Shown here: positions 10,569 through 20,225 of the stretch, in pieces
Layout: every line of letters begins with the position of its first letter
Numbering within the stretch: position 1 is the first letter of the stretch
Assembly (NCBI GenBank): GCA_021831685.1
Contig: JAKBMG010000025.1
Span: forward strand, 1-62,269
Source: Bacteroidota bacterium
Lineage (GTDB): Bacteria; Bacteroidota; Ignavibacteria; Ignavibacteriales; Ignavibacteriaceae
Direction: 5' to 3'
DNA: 62,269 nucleotides
Made by a program: the position numbers and the translations under genes
Notes under the pieces: model-generated
Seen by the model: only the letters and a program-made list of their open reading frames with translations
What the model was told of the DNA's origin: nothing
The model's database searches: none

Positions 10569-11342
10569 TTATGAAAAGACAATTTCATTTATGCCTGCTG
10601 ACTGGGGTAAATTAAGCTCTTTAAACTTCGCTTGAAAATAATCTTCAAAACCTTTTACCAATCTATCTTCCAATTTTTTATAGTCAATTTCGGATTTTAA
10701 GATCGAATATAAATCCGTAGTGGTTTTATCAATTTCCTCAGCAAACGACGACATGTTTTCTACAGTAAGATTTAGGTAATCGACAATCTTTTTATGATAG
10801 TTTCCACACAAAATTGATCCATGTTGGAGAATAGTATTACCTAATTTTCTTTGAGCACTTCCGACAAGTTTTTTCCCTGAAAACTTAAGTTCGTTCTTTG
10901 CAGAAACGGCAAAGCAGATTGAGCTTATTTCTTCCTTATAAACTTTTGGAAAGTCGGGTTGAGAATTTTCCAATTCAACAAATTTTAATCTATCGTCATA
11001 AAGCGACAAACCTATTTTCAGCGCACGATTTATTTCGTAATAAATATATTTTGCAGAGGTTTGACTATCAACCGGATAAATTACGGAGTACGTAATCTCT
11101 TCGGCATGAAGAATTGCTCTTCCACCGGTTGGTCTTTTTACGATATCAATTCCATCAAACTTTGCTTTCACGGAATTTATAGAATCGACATCCTGATTTG
11201 CACCTAAAGAAATACAAAAAGGCTTCCATTGGTACAATCTAAAAATCGCTTCATCCGGTCTGGAATTTTTCGCAAGTTGAAGATCAAAATCCATATTGAA
11301 TTGTCCTGAACCGGCGCCACTATTTATAAATCGCCATTTCAT
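10569..11342 (-). CDS. Lipoate-protein ligase / lipoyltransferase family (BPL_LplA_LipB fold)
   Basis: 257 aa. The RRPTGGRAILH-like motif (here KRPTGGRAILH, about residues 69-79) and GKKLVGSAQRK (about 156-166), with the expected active-site lysine, place it in the LplA/LipM family that attaches lipoate or octanoate to E2 and GcvH proteins. Substrate and donor cannot be decided. It overlaps the lpxA stop by 4 bp (ATGA), so it is co-transcribed with the lipid A genes. Confidence 0.85.
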   Translation of the reverse strand: MKWRFINSGAGSGQFNMDFDLQLAKNSRPDEAIFRLYQWKPFCISLGANQDVDSINSVKAKFDGIDIVKRPTGGRAILHAEEITYSVIYPVDSQTSAKYIYYEINRALKIGLSLYDDRLKFVELENSQPDFPKVYKEEISSICFAVSAKNELKFSGKKLVGSAQRKLGNTILQHGSILCGNYHKKIVDYLNLTVENMSSFAEEIDKTTTDLYSILKSEIDYKKLEDRLVKGFEDYFQAKFKELNLPQSAGINEIVFS

Positions 11343-12115
11343 TTACCGATTAATCCTCGTTTGCTTTTGCCGAGAAAATCTAGGACTATTTTAATATAAT
11401 TATTATTCCCGAATTCATCAGTAATTTTTTTCTTTGCTTGAGAAACATTTAAGGAGTTATCGTACAAATAATTGAATGCTTTTTTCAGTGTTAAGATATC
11501 TTCATTTGAAAAACCACGTCTTCTGAGTCCAATCACGTTAAGTCCGTTAAATTCAAGAGGTTCACCTGCAGTCAGAATATACGGCGGTACATCTTGAGTA
11601 ACTCTAAAACCACCACCAATCATACAATGCTGTCCAACAATGCAAAACTGATGAACGGGCGTCATACCTCCAATAATTACCCAATCTTCAATTGTCACAT
11701 GACCTGCAATTTGAACTCCATTCGCGAGGATACAATTGTCGCCCACCGTTGAATCGTGAGCAACGTGTGAGTAAGCCATAAGTAAACAATTTTTCCCAAC
11801 TCTTGAGAAACCGGTTTCTTTGGTACCCCTATGAAGAGTAACAAATTCATGGATAACAGTGTCGTCATCAACAATAAAAAGAGTTTCTTCATTCCCAAAT
11901 TTTAGATCCTGCGGCGTATGTGCAATCGAGGCAGATTGATGAATCTTAACGCGATTGCCGATTCTTGCGCCGTTGTAAATAACCGCGTGAGGTCCTATTA
12001 TGCAATCGTCTCCAATTTCTACATTATCTTCTATAATTACGTAAGGGGCAACCGAAATGTTGTTTCCAAGAATTGCTTTTTTACTTACAATTGCAGTAGG
12101 ATGAATATTTGTCAT
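11339..12115 (-). CDS. lpxA: UDP-N-acetylglucosamine O-acyltransferase
   Basis: 258 aa left-handed beta-helix enzyme that starts lipid A synthesis. Hexapeptide repeats run through the first 190 residues; the catalytic histidine lies in the YSHVAHDS segment (about residues 118-125), and the helical C-terminal domain is complete. It follows lpxC/fabZ by 23 bp on the same strand. Confidence 0.95.
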   Translation of the reverse strand: MTNIHPTAIVSKKAILGNNISVAPYVIIEDNVEIGDDCIIGPHAVIYNGARIGNRVKIHQSASIAHTPQDLKFGNEETLFIVDDDTVIHEFVTLHRGTKETGFSRVGKNCLLMAYSHVAHDSTVGDNCILANGVQIAGHVTIEDWVIIGGMTPVHQFCIVGQHCMIGGGFRVTQDVPPYILTAGEPLEFNGLNVIGLRRRGFSNEDILTLKKAFNYLYDNSLNVSQAKKKITDEFGNNNYIKIVLDFLGKSKRGLIGK

Positions 12116-12138
12116 TATCTTTTTATAAATAATTTTTT

Positions 12139-13554
12139 TTAGGAATTAGTGGTACTCTGTTCGCGGTCAACAATACCAGCCATAAATTCAGCTTCTGCTA
12201 CAAGTATTTCGTTCACATAAGTTTTTCCAGCCATCATAACTACTTTGTTTTTTTTATTAGTCAAATTGATTTCCATATAAAGCTGATCACCCGGAACAAC
12301 CGGTTTTCTAAATTTTGCATTATTTATTTGCATAAACATTACGAGTTTTTTTTCTGGTTCGGGAAAAGCATTTAGCAGAAGGACTCCTCCGGTTTGCGCC
12401 ATTGCTTCTATAATTAAGACACCTGGCATTACCGGCTGTCCTGGAAAGTGTCCCTGGAAAAATGGTTCATTTATCGATACGGATTTTATTCCAATAACTT
12501 TTTTATCGACTTCAAGATGAACAATTTTATCAACAAGAAGGAATGGATAACGGTGCGGTAGAATTCTTTGAATTGCATTTACATCAAACACAACTCCTTC
12601 TTTTTTTACAAATTGATATTTTTTAACAAGCTTTTTCTGCTGATACAATTTTCTAATTTGTTTGGCGAATTCAACATTGGCTTTATGACCTGGTCTGGCA
12701 GCAAGAATTTGTGCTTTAACCGGGACACCAATCAAGGCAAGATCACCCAAAAGGTCTAACAATTTATGACGTACAGGTTCGTTTTTAAATCTTAACTGTT
12801 TGTTGTTTAAAATTCCGTTGGTGCCGATTGTAACATTTTCATATATGCCAAGTTTTTTTCTTAAACCTTCCAACTCAAGTTCATCAGAATTCCGGTCTAC
12901 AATTACCACAGCATTGTCAATGTCTCCGCCTTTAATCAATCCAGCATCAGCTAGTTGCTCAACTTCGCTAAGGAAGCAGAATGTTCTTGCCGGAGCAAAC
13001 TCTGTTATGAATTCTTTTTCCAAGTCAAATAAACCAGTATGCTGACTACCTAAGGCAGGGTTTTGGTAATCAACCATAACTGTTGCGCGATAACTATCCA
13101 ACGGAAGAGCAACTATATCAATTTGATTTTCTTCATTATGGTAGGTTACGGTTTGGTCGATTATTAAATAATCTTTAGGTGCTTCTTGCTGAACAAAATC
13201 AGCCTTTAATAGCTGTTCTACATAAGGCATGGCGCTTCCGTCTCCTACCGGAGGTTCAATCCCATCAAGTTCTATGATAATGTTGTCTATCTGAAGTCCA
13301 ACTACAGCCGCAAGAACATGTTCTACCGTATGAACTTTTGCTTCGCCTATTCCTAAAGTGGTACCGCGGGAAACGTCAACAACGTTATCGGCAATAGCAT
13401 GAATTTCAGGTGCACCGCCTAAATCTACCCTTACAAATTTAATCCCATAGTTAATCGGCGCAGGCTTAAAAGTCATAGTGCAAGAAGTGCCGGTGTGCAA
13501 ACCAATCCCAGACATTGAAACGGGCTTGGAAATAGTTCTTTGTAACTCTAACAT
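12139..13554 (-). CDS. lpxC/fabZ: Bifunctional UDP-3-O-acyl-GlcNAc deacetylase / 3-hydroxyacyl-ACP dehydratase
   Basis: 471 aa from the internal ATG at 13554; the longer frame adds 24 residues with no homology-like character. The N-terminal LpxC domain (about 1-300) has the zinc motif histidine in VEHVLAA and the HKLLDLLGD segment. The C-terminal FabZ domain (about 325-465) has LPHRYPFLLVDKI and GHFPGQPVMPGVLIIEA, with the catalytic His and Glu. It links lipid A deacetylation with fatty-acid dehydration in one polypeptide, a fusion typical of the Bacteroidota/Chlorobiota lineage. It is flanked by lpxD and lpxA. Confidence 0.95.
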   Translation of the reverse strand: MLELQRTISKPVSMSGIGLHTGTSCTMTFKPAPINYGIKFVRVDLGGAPEIHAIADNVVDVSRGTTLGIGEAKVHTVEHVLAAVVGLQIDNIIIELDGIEPPVGDGSAMPYVEQLLKADFVQQEAPKDYLIIDQTVTYHNEENQIDIVALPLDSYRATVMVDYQNPALGSQHTGLFDLEKEFITEFAPARTFCFLSEVEQLADAGLIKGGDIDNAVVIVDRNSDELELEGLRKKLGIYENVTIGTNGILNNKQLRFKNEPVRHKLLDLLGDLALIGVPVKAQILAARPGHKANVEFAKQIRKLYQQKKLVKKYQFVKKEGVVFDVNAIQRILPHRYPFLLVDKIVHLEVDKKVIGIKSVSINEPFFQGHFPGQPVMPGVLIIEAMAQTGGVLLLNAFPEPEKKLVMFMQINNAKFRKPVVPGDQLYMEINLTNKKNKVVMMAGKTYVNEILVAEAEFMAGIVDREQSTTNS

Positions 13555-13677
13555 TAATAAAATCCAATATAGTGAATAAGATATTTTAGAAATATAAGTA
13601 AATTCATTTTCAAAATAGCAAGACAAGATTTGAAATACAATAAAAATGATTTTGGCGAAGTGAGCGAAATAAAATTT

Positions 13678-14730
13678 CTAATTTTCTTTTAGTCTTTTAA
13701 TTTCTTCCGTTAAATTTTGAATTTGCATTTCAAGGTGTTTCAATTTTTCAGCATAGCCCGGAAGGTTGCGTATATGAGCTTCAAGTTTGATAGCGGTTTT
13801 AAATTCCTTCGCCGGCGTTCCATAATATTGCCCCGATTTGGTTATTGATTTTGAGATCCCAGACTTAGCCATAATTATAACGTGATCAGCAATTTCAATG
13901 TGCCCGACAATCCCAACTTGACCGGCAATGATATTGTGGCTTCCGATTTTTGTACTTCCTGAAATTCCAGTAAGTGCTGAAATAACCGTGTCTTCACCGA
14001 CAACAACGTTATGGGCAATTTGGACAAGATTGTCTATCTTAACGCCTCGCCTTATAATAGTAGCGCCAAGTTCAGCTCTATCCACCGAAACATTTGAGCC
14101 AAGTTCTACGTCATCTTCAATTATTACGATACCAATTTGAGGAATTTTTTGATAAGCTCCTTTTTCATCGGTAAAAAATCCAAAGCCATCTGAGCCAATT
14201 ACAGTGCCGGGATGAATTATTACCCGGCTTCCAATTTTACTTTTTTCACGAATACTAACATTTTGAAAGATTATTGAATCGTCGCCAATTTCAACATCCT
14301 CAAGCAAAACTGTATTATGAAAAAGCTTAGTGTTTTTTCCTATTTTGCATCCGGCGGAAACGACAACATTTTTCCCGATTGCAGAATTTTCGCCGATTTT
14401 GGCTGATGGGTGTATATAAGCCGATTCATCAATCCCTTCTAAAGAATATTTAGGTGAGAAATAATGAATTAATATTTTTGCAAAAGCTTTGTTAGGATCA
14501 TTAACTTCGATATAAGAGAGATCGGATCTTGATTTATTAAAACCGGGCTTGACAAGAATTGCTGATGCTTTTGTAGAAGGGAAATATTTTTCATAGCTTG
14601 AAAGATAAAGGAAAGTAAGATCACCTTGCTGGGCTTCTTCGATTTTCGCAAGGTTGTTAATAATTAGATTTTTATCACCGACTAAATTTCCACCGATTAT
14701 TTCTGCTACATCGGATAATTTAAAGCTCAT
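13678..14730 (-). CDS. lpxD: UDP-3-O-(3-hydroxyacyl)glucosamine N-acyltransferase
   Basis: 350 aa. It has an N-terminal uridine-binding domain (about 1-100), a hexapeptide-repeat beta-helix (about 105-310, including VQIAHNVVVGED with the catalytic histidine) and a C-terminal coiled tail. It catalyses the third step of lipid A synthesis. The gene follows ompH/skp, as in the conserved bamA-skp-lpxD arrangement. Confidence 0.95.
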   Translation of the reverse strand: MSFKLSDVAEIIGGNLVGDKNLIINNLAKIEEAQQGDLTFLYLSSYEKYFPSTKASAILVKPGFNKSRSDLSYIEVNDPNKAFAKILIHYFSPKYSLEGIDESAYIHPSAKIGENSAIGKNVVVSAGCKIGKNTKLFHNTVLLEDVEIGDDSIIFQNVSIREKSKIGSRVIIHPGTVIGSDGFGFFTDEKGAYQKIPQIGIVIIEDDVELGSNVSVDRAELGATIIRRGVKIDNLVQIAHNVVVGEDTVISALTGISGSTKIGSHNIIAGQVGIVGHIEIADHVIIMAKSGISKSITKSGQYYGTPAKEFKTAIKLEAHIRNLPGYAEKLKHLEMQIQNLTEEIKRLKEN

Positions 14731-14747
14731 TAAATTCAGCTCATATT

Positions 14748-15275
14748 TTATTGAAGTTTAAGCAAATCCATGACTTGAGGAGTAATATCGTACTTATCCT
14801 TCGCATAAAGGATGGAAATACTAGCACTCCGGTCAAAAACAAAATCAAGGTCTTCTTTTTTTGCCACTTCTTGAATAGCATTAAAAACTTTGTTCTGGAC
14901 TGGTTTCATTAGTTCTTCTTGTTTTTGAAATAGTTCGCCGTTTGTTCCAAACTTTTTATCTCGATAATCATTTATTTGCTTATCAAGATTCTTTATTGCT
15001 GTTTCCAGTTCAATCTTAGTTTGATCGGTCATAATTAATTTTCTTCTATCAAAGTCATCTTGTTTGACTTTTTTGGCTGCTTCCATTTTGCTCAGTTCGG
15101 CTTGCCAATCGCGAATTAAGCCGTCCAGCTTAAGTTTCGCATCTTGCGCATCCGGGATTTTGCTCAGAATGGTTTTGGAATCGACATAGCCGATTTTTAA
15201 CTGGCCGAAAGAAATTCCCGAGAAAAATAAGAGGGAAAAAAAGAGAAAAGAAAATACTCGCGTTTTCATTTTCAA
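14748..15275 (-). CDS. OmpH/Skp-family periplasmic chaperone (copy 1)
   Basis: 175 aa with a signal peptide (first 25 or so residues, ending near GISFG), the LKIGYVDSKTILSKIPDAQ start of the mature protein, a central lysine-rich coiled coil and the C-terminal FDRSASISILYA strand region. This is the Skp pattern of a trimeric chaperone delivering barrel proteins to BamA. It is one of two paralogs in tandem; a hairpin separates them. Confidence 0.9.
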   Translation of the reverse strand: MKMKTRVFSFLFFSLLFFSGISFGQLKIGYVDSKTILSKIPDAQDAKLKLDGLIRDWQAELSKMEAAKKVKQDDFDRRKLIMTDQTKIELETAIKNLDKQINDYRDKKFGTNGELFQKQEELMKPVQNKVFNAIQEVAKKEDLDFVFDRSASISILYAKDKYDITPQVMDLLKLQ

Positions 15276-15365
15276 CTCCGTATTTAAATTAGTTTTGGAA
15301 ATAACTTATTAAAGAGTATCAAATTTAAATAACACCCTCTCACTTTTTATAATAGCAATTTAAAA

Positions 15366-15398
15366 TATTGTCCCGATTTATTAGAAATCGAGACAATA
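15366..15398 (-). terminator. Hairpin between the two OmpH/Skp genes
   Basis: TATTGTCCCGATTT pairs with AAATCGAGACAATA (one mismatch) across a 5-nt loop. On the minus strand it is followed by TTTTAAATT. It lies downstream of the upstream paralog, so it is either a partial terminator or an mRNA-stabilising hairpin that sets the ratio of the distal lpx genes. Confidence 0.6.
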
Positions 15399-15415
15399 AA
15401 AAATAAGATAAATTT

Positions 15416-15946
15416 TTATTTAACAGATGTTTTCAGTTTATCCAGAACTTTATAAGTAATATCATAAGCTGGGTCAGCATATAGGAGAACAACGTCGCCT
15501 GCTTTATCGAAGACGAATTTCATTCCTTCTTCTTTAGCAACTTCCTGAATTGCTTTATAAATTTTGTTTTTTACAGGAGTAAAAATTTTATCCTGTTCTT
15601 TATAGATATCACCTGTACCCTGGGCAAACTTTTCTTTTTGATAATCAAGAATACCGTTTTGTTGGGCGATAAGTACTTGCTGTGCCGATTGCTTTTTACT
15701 ATCGGGCATTGTGTTTGCTTGCTTTTGGTAATTTTCAAGAGCCTGCTGGTAATCAGCTTTAAGGCTATCAAGATGTGATGACCATTTATTTGTAAGCGCA
15801 TCAAGATCACCCTGAGCTTTAATTGCTTCTGGAAGTTGATTCAGAATTAGTTGAGAATCAACATAACCAATTTTTTGAGCGGTTTGGGCAGATAAAAAAT
15901 TACTGCCGATTAAAAGAACCGTTAGGATCAAAAGAAGTTTTTTCAC
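15416..15946 (-). CDS. OmpH/Skp-family periplasmic chaperone (copy 2)
   Basis: 176 aa, similar in design to the gene downstream: signal peptide ending near residue 20 (NFLSAQ), QKIGYVDSQLILNQLPEA, a coiled-coil middle and FDKAGDVVLLYADPAYDIT. It lies 33 bp downstream of bamA. Tandem Skp paralogs next to bamA are common in the FCB group. Confidence 0.9.
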   Translation of the reverse strand: MKKLLLILTVLLIGSNFLSAQTAQKIGYVDSQLILNQLPEAIKAQGDLDALTNKWSSHLDSLKADYQQALENYQKQANTMPDSKKQSAQQVLIAQQNGILDYQKEKFAQGTGDIYKEQDKIFTPVKNKIYKAIQEVAKEEGMKFVFDKAGDVVLLYADPAYDITYKVLDKLKTSVK

Positions 15947-15979
15947 TATTCTTACCTCTGTGTTTTTGTTATAAGTTAA

Positions 15980-18508
15980 TTAAAAGCCTTTACCGAATTG
16001 AAAGTGGAAAAGCCATGCCGGATCTTTTCCGTTGACAGCTTTTCTGTCGAATCCATATCCTAAGTCAAAACCAATTAGTCCAATTGGATTTATCATTATT
16101 CTTGCACCAACACCGACGGATCTTCTTAAATTAAAAAGATCGGTCGAAAGAATATCCTGAAAAACATTTCCTGCTTCCGCAAAGGCAAGCAAGAAAATCG
16201 GAACAGGGTCCTGTGTAACGGAGAATCTAAGTTCTGTTGTAAATCTCGTCATTACATTACCGCCAAGCACATTACCGTATGCATCAACGGGACCGATAGA
16301 TCTATCGTCATACCCACGAAGAGGAGTGGTGGCAATAACCAGTCCATTTCCACCCATAAAGAATTTTTCAAATGGATTAATTTTAAAATTGGTTGCATAA
16401 TCAAGCTCATGGATATACCCCATATTGGCAACCGTATATAAAACAATTCTATTTGTGTTGAACAAACTCTTATACCATTCAGCAGTAAAAGAAAGTTTAT
16501 AGTAATTCACATCACCGGGAAGGAAAGGGCCTCCTGACAACTCTCCATCCAAGACTACCGATGAACCACGAGAAGGGAAAATCGGATTGTCAATATCTTT
16601 TCTGCTTATGGTTGCACCGAGTGTATATTGATGAGTTGTTCCTTGGGCATAAGTTCCCGCGCCATTGATAACATCGTTGTATTGATATCTAAACATGCCT
16701 TGAACATTGAAATAATCATCCGGCCATTTAAGTCTTCTACCAACTCTAACTGTTGCACCGCTCTGTTGAAGGTCATAAATATATTGTTGTCTTGTATCAA
16801 AAACTTCAAACCCAAGAAGGGTGGGCGTATCCATCAGCCAGGGTTCCGTAAAACCGAGGGAAAATGTGCGATAATAATTTCCAACGCCGAATTGCCAGTT
16901 AAAGCTTAAGATTTGTCCGCCACCAATAGAGAAAGGGTGGTCAAGAGCAAAGTTAGACAATGTAACTCCTATTGCGCCACTAAATCCAAAACTTCCACTA
17001 TAACCAACAGAAGCATTAAGATAATCACTTGATTTTTCCAGTACATTAAACGACACGTTTACAGTGCTGTCGTTTTGAAACGATGTACCAATTCCGTCAG
17101 GTCCATATAATTTTTCAGCATCAAAGTATTTTAGATTAGCAAGTTGCTGAATGCTCCGAAGGAGAAGGCCTTTGTTAAAATAGTCGCCTGGAATTGTAAA
17201 TAATTCTCTCCGAATAACTTTATCTTCTGTTTTATCATTCCCTAATATACTAACTCTTCCGACCTTAAATTGGTTTTTTTCATCTAAACGGATTGTAACA
17301 TCAATAGAATCGCCAGGAACTTTTTTCTCGTCAGTTTGCAAATTAAAAGTTAGATAACCACTATCTAAATATAAGGAAGAGACATCTGTCTGATCCTTAT
17401 TTCCTTTTAGGTTCTGTTCAAATTTTTGGTAATTAAAGATATCTCCCTTTTTGAAATTCAGTCTTGCATTTAACACATTATCGGGGAATATAGTGTTCCC
17501 TTCCCAGACAATATTTCTAATTTTGTATTGGGGACCTTCATAAAGTTTGATTAATATTTCAAGGTCTTTTTTATGATTGTAGTATATCAGCGAATCAGAA
17601 AGAATTTGAGCGTCGCGATAACCATTTTTGTTATAGAAATCTACAATCAATTTTTTATCTGCTTCAAATTTTTTGGGATCAAACTTATTGCCTTCCCAAA
17701 ATTTCCACCAAACAGCCTCCTTAGTATCATCCATTTCTCCCCTAAGTATGCTGCCTGAAAAATCTTTATTACCAACAAATTGAATTTTTCTTACAATTAC
17801 TTTTGAATTTTCTTTAATTTTGATGACGAGCAGAATTCTATCTTTAATTTTATCAATTAAATTAAGATAGGCTTGGTCGTTAAGATCATATTTTACCGTG
17901 CGCTCATCGGATAATTTTTTTTCATTTCGCCACACAACATTAATGGCTTCTTTTGTAGTATCGGCAGTATAATAAACAAAATGCTCAAGATTAACCTCAG
18001 CGTTTAGATACCCGTCTTTGTTATAAAGTGCCAAAATATTTTCTTTAATTCTTTGTTCTTCTTGTGGTTTTAAGATTTGCCCGCGAATTAAATCTATTTT
18101 AGCTTCTATATCGCTTGTACTTTCCTCATCATTTCCGACAAGAACAAGTTTTTCAAACCTAGGATATTCTTTTACCTTTATAACGAGAAAAACGCCATTT
18201 GAAATTTGTTTATCAATAAGAATTTCCACGTCGGAAAAAATATTAAGTGACCAAAGTTGTTTAATAGCATTCATTGTTTGGTCACCAGGTATTTGAATTT
18301 CGTCTCCAATCTTCAATCCGCTGTTTGCAATAATTGTCGATGCATCGGCAGATTTATTGCCCTGAACAGATATACCTAAAATCTTCAAGCTAGTACGTGT
18401 TGTTTGCGCATATAGATTTGCCTGTCCGGCAGCTATAAGTGTTGAAATAAGGAAAAAGAAAATCAGATAAAAATATTTAAGCGATTTCTTTTGGGAGGTT
18501 TGAAACAT
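15980..18508 (-). CDS. bamA: Outer membrane protein assembly factor BamA
   Basis: 842 aa Omp85 protein. After a signal peptide (about 1-35) come about five POTRA domains (about 40-430), then a 16-strand barrel; the barrel has the FPSRGS segment and ends ...FHFQFGKGF with a terminal aromatic. It is the essential catalyst of outer-membrane barrel insertion. Its start overlaps the uppS stop by about 32 bp, and the Skp genes follow directly. Confidence 0.95.
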   Translation of the reverse strand: MFQTSQKKSLKYFYLIFFFLISTLIAAGQANLYAQTTRTSLKILGISVQGNKSADASTIIANSGLKIGDEIQIPGDQTMNAIKQLWSLNIFSDVEILIDKQISNGVFLVIKVKEYPRFEKLVLVGNDEESTSDIEAKIDLIRGQILKPQEEQRIKENILALYNKDGYLNAEVNLEHFVYYTADTTKEAINVVWRNEKKLSDERTVKYDLNDQAYLNLIDKIKDRILLVIKIKENSKVIVRKIQFVGNKDFSGSILRGEMDDTKEAVWWKFWEGNKFDPKKFEADKKLIVDFYNKNGYRDAQILSDSLIYYNHKKDLEILIKLYEGPQYKIRNIVWEGNTIFPDNVLNARLNFKKGDIFNYQKFEQNLKGNKDQTDVSSLYLDSGYLTFNLQTDEKKVPGDSIDVTIRLDEKNQFKVGRVSILGNDKTEDKVIRRELFTIPGDYFNKGLLLRSIQQLANLKYFDAEKLYGPDGIGTSFQNDSTVNVSFNVLEKSSDYLNASVGYSGSFGFSGAIGVTLSNFALDHPFSIGGGQILSFNWQFGVGNYYRTFSLGFTEPWLMDTPTLLGFEVFDTRQQYIYDLQQSGATVRVGRRLKWPDDYFNVQGMFRYQYNDVINGAGTYAQGTTHQYTLGATISRKDIDNPIFPSRGSSVVLDGELSGGPFLPGDVNYYKLSFTAEWYKSLFNTNRIVLYTVANMGYIHELDYATNFKINPFEKFFMGGNGLVIATTPLRGYDDRSIGPVDAYGNVLGGNVMTRFTTELRFSVTQDPVPIFLLAFAEAGNVFQDILSTDLFNLRRSVGVGARIMINPIGLIGFDLGYGFDRKAVNGKDPAWLFHFQFGKGF

Positions 18509-19298
18509 TCTTTAAGCCTTTTTCGTTCTTGATTAGTTGTTCACTTACTCTTCCGAATCTTCTTTCTCTGGTTTGAAAGCTTTTGATGGCTTCATATAAA
18601 TGTTTACGCTTAAAATCAGGCCAATAAACATCTGAAATATAAAACTCGGTGTAGGCAATTTGCCACAATAAAAAATTACTAACTCTAAACTCACCACTTG
18701 TTCTAATCAGCAGATCAGGATCGGGAATGTTTTTAGTCGTCAATCGTTTAGAAAAATATTTTTCGTCAATATCATCTAATTTAATATCGCCGTTAGAGAC
18801 TGACCGTGAAATGTTTTTTACCGCCTCAAGCAATTCCCATCTTCCGCTGTAGCTAAGTGCCAGGTTTAGAGTCATCCGTTTATTATTTTTAGTTTTTTCA
18901 ATTGCTTCAATTAATTCTTTTTGAACTTCAACCGGCAAAGCGGTTAAAGCGCCGATAGTTGTAAGCTTAATATTGTTTTCATTTAACTCATTACACCGGT
19001 CTTTTATGCTCCGAAGAAGTAATCTCATCAATGTAGAAACTTCATCTTTTGGTCTATTCCAATTTTCAGTTGAAAAGGTAAAAAGAGTAAGATATTTTAC
19101 CCCTAATTCAGCACAAGCTTCGGTAATATCTCTAACAGTGTCAACTCCTCTTTTATGACCTGCTACCCTTGGTAATCCTCTTCTCCGTGCCCACCTTCCA
19201 TTGCCATCCATAATTATTGCTATGTGAGTAGGAATTTCACCAGAATTTTTAAGCGTATCTTGTTGTTTTGCATCAGATTCTGACTGAGTTTTACCCAA
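18477..19298 (-). CDS. uppS: Undecaprenyl diphosphate synthase (isoprenyl transferase)
   Basis: 273 aa cis-prenyltransferase that makes the C55 carrier for peptidoglycan and O-antigen. HIAIIMDGNGRWARRRGLPR (about residues 25-44) contains the catalytic Asp31, and PDLLIRTSGEFRVSNFLLWQ is the second signature. An unusually long polar N-terminus (about 24 residues) precedes the core. It leads the cell-envelope operon uppS-bamA-skp-skp-lpxD. Confidence 0.95.
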   Translation of the reverse strand: MGKTQSESDAKQQDTLKNSGEIPTHIAIIMDGNGRWARRRGLPRVAGHKRGVDTVRDITEACAELGVKYLTLFTFSTENWNRPKDEVSTLMRLLLRSIKDRCNELNENNIKLTTIGALTALPVEVQKELIEAIEKTKNNKRMTLNLALSYSGRWELLEAVKNISRSVSNGDIKLDDIDEKYFSKRLTTKNIPDPDLLIRTSGEFRVSNFLLWQIAYTEFYISDVYWPDFKRKHLYEAIKSFQTRERRFGRVSEQLIKNEKGLKNVSNLPKEIA

Positions 19299-19520
19299 AT
19301 TTATTCCTTAAAATTGAAAAAGCGTGTAAAATTAACCTTATGACAGTTTAATGTCAAGGTAAGTAAAATGATTAATTAGACTAATTTATTTTAAAAAAAT
19401 TATATAGACTTTTAAAATTATTAAGATTGTTAGTTTTTTAAAAGGTAAAAATAAGTAGGAATTTTTAGAAGGAAAAATTCTAATATAAACTTCAATAAAA
19501 ACAAATTGCTGAAAATTTTC

Positions 19521-19967
19521 TTAAGAAAAAAGGACTTTTTGATTTCTTCCGGGGACATTTGTGTTTGTTAAAGCTTTATCTTCAATCTGGAAGATTTTAA
19601 TATTTCTTCTTGCTTCGGGGGACAATAATTTTACCATCGATTTAGCTTTTTCAAAAAATTCAGTAGGAACTCCAACAAATAATTGAACGCGTTTATTTGA
19701 ATATCTTGTCTGCCTTGTTGATAAAAATGTAAGTTTTTCTATCAAGTCAGAATTTTTAAAATCCTCAGAAGTTAATGTTAACCCAATTGCATAATTTTTC
19801 CTTTGCTTGGCAATTATATCAACTTCAAAGCTGCCGATTTTATCAGGCTCAGGCAAATAAGTTCCAAACCGTCTTCTCACAGTTAAATATCCTTCTTTCC
19901 AGAATTGTTGAACCAGCAGATCAACTGTTCTTCTTTTTATTAAATTAAGCATATAGAGCCTCATCAA
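19521..19967 (-). CDS. Unknown protein with a PD-(D/E)XK-nuclease-like pattern
   Basis: 148 aa from a TTG, or 147 from the ATG at 19964. The stretch GSFEVDIIAKQRKNYAIGLT (about residues 43-62) looks like the EVD...(hydrophobic)...strand core of PD-(D/E)XK nucleases, but the catalytic lysine position is not evident, so it may be inactive or another fold. It lies 2 bp downstream of a small WYL-like gene and, with it, downstream of lexA, so the three may be one SOS-controlled operon. Function unknown. Confidence 0.6.
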   Translation of the reverse strand: MMRLYMLNLIKRRTVDLLVQQFWKEGYLTVRRRFGTYLPEPDKIGSFEVDIIAKQRKNYAIGLTLTSEDFKNSDLIEKLTFLSTRQTRYSNKRVQLFVGVPTEFFEKAKSMVKLLSPEARRNIKIFQIEDKALTNTNVPGRNQKVLFS

Positions 19968-19969
19968 TT

Positions 19970-20212
19970 TTAATTAGCAACTATTGGAATTATTGGTGAA
20001 AATTTTAGATGTCTTAATATTTTAATATTTGAAATTTTATCATACTCAAATTTTTTTATTTCACTTGAGTTAAAAGTTCTTCCATATATTACCTTTTTAC
20101 CACTGCGTTCACGCGAAATAAAATAAGGATCAAGCATAATTTCTTTCAGGCCATAAAGAAATTTAATTTTATTCCGATTACTAATTGCTGTTGAAAATAT
20201 TTCTGATTTCAT
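19970..20212 (-). CDS. Small WYL-domain-like protein
   Basis: 80 aa. The pattern NRNKIKFLYGLKEIMLDPY...SGKKVIYGRTF...FEYDKISNIKIL follows the strands of a WYL domain (ligand or nucleic-acid sensing), without any DNA-binding HTH. It lies 13 bp downstream of lexA on the same strand. It may be a truncated WYL regulator or a stand-alone sensor; the assignment rests on pattern only. Confidence 0.55.
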   Translation of the reverse strand: MKSEIFSTAISNRNKIKFLYGLKEIMLDPYFISRERSGKKVIYGRTFNSSEIKKFEYDKISNIKILRHLKFSPIIPIVAN

Positions 20213-20225
20213 TCTAATTTCCTTT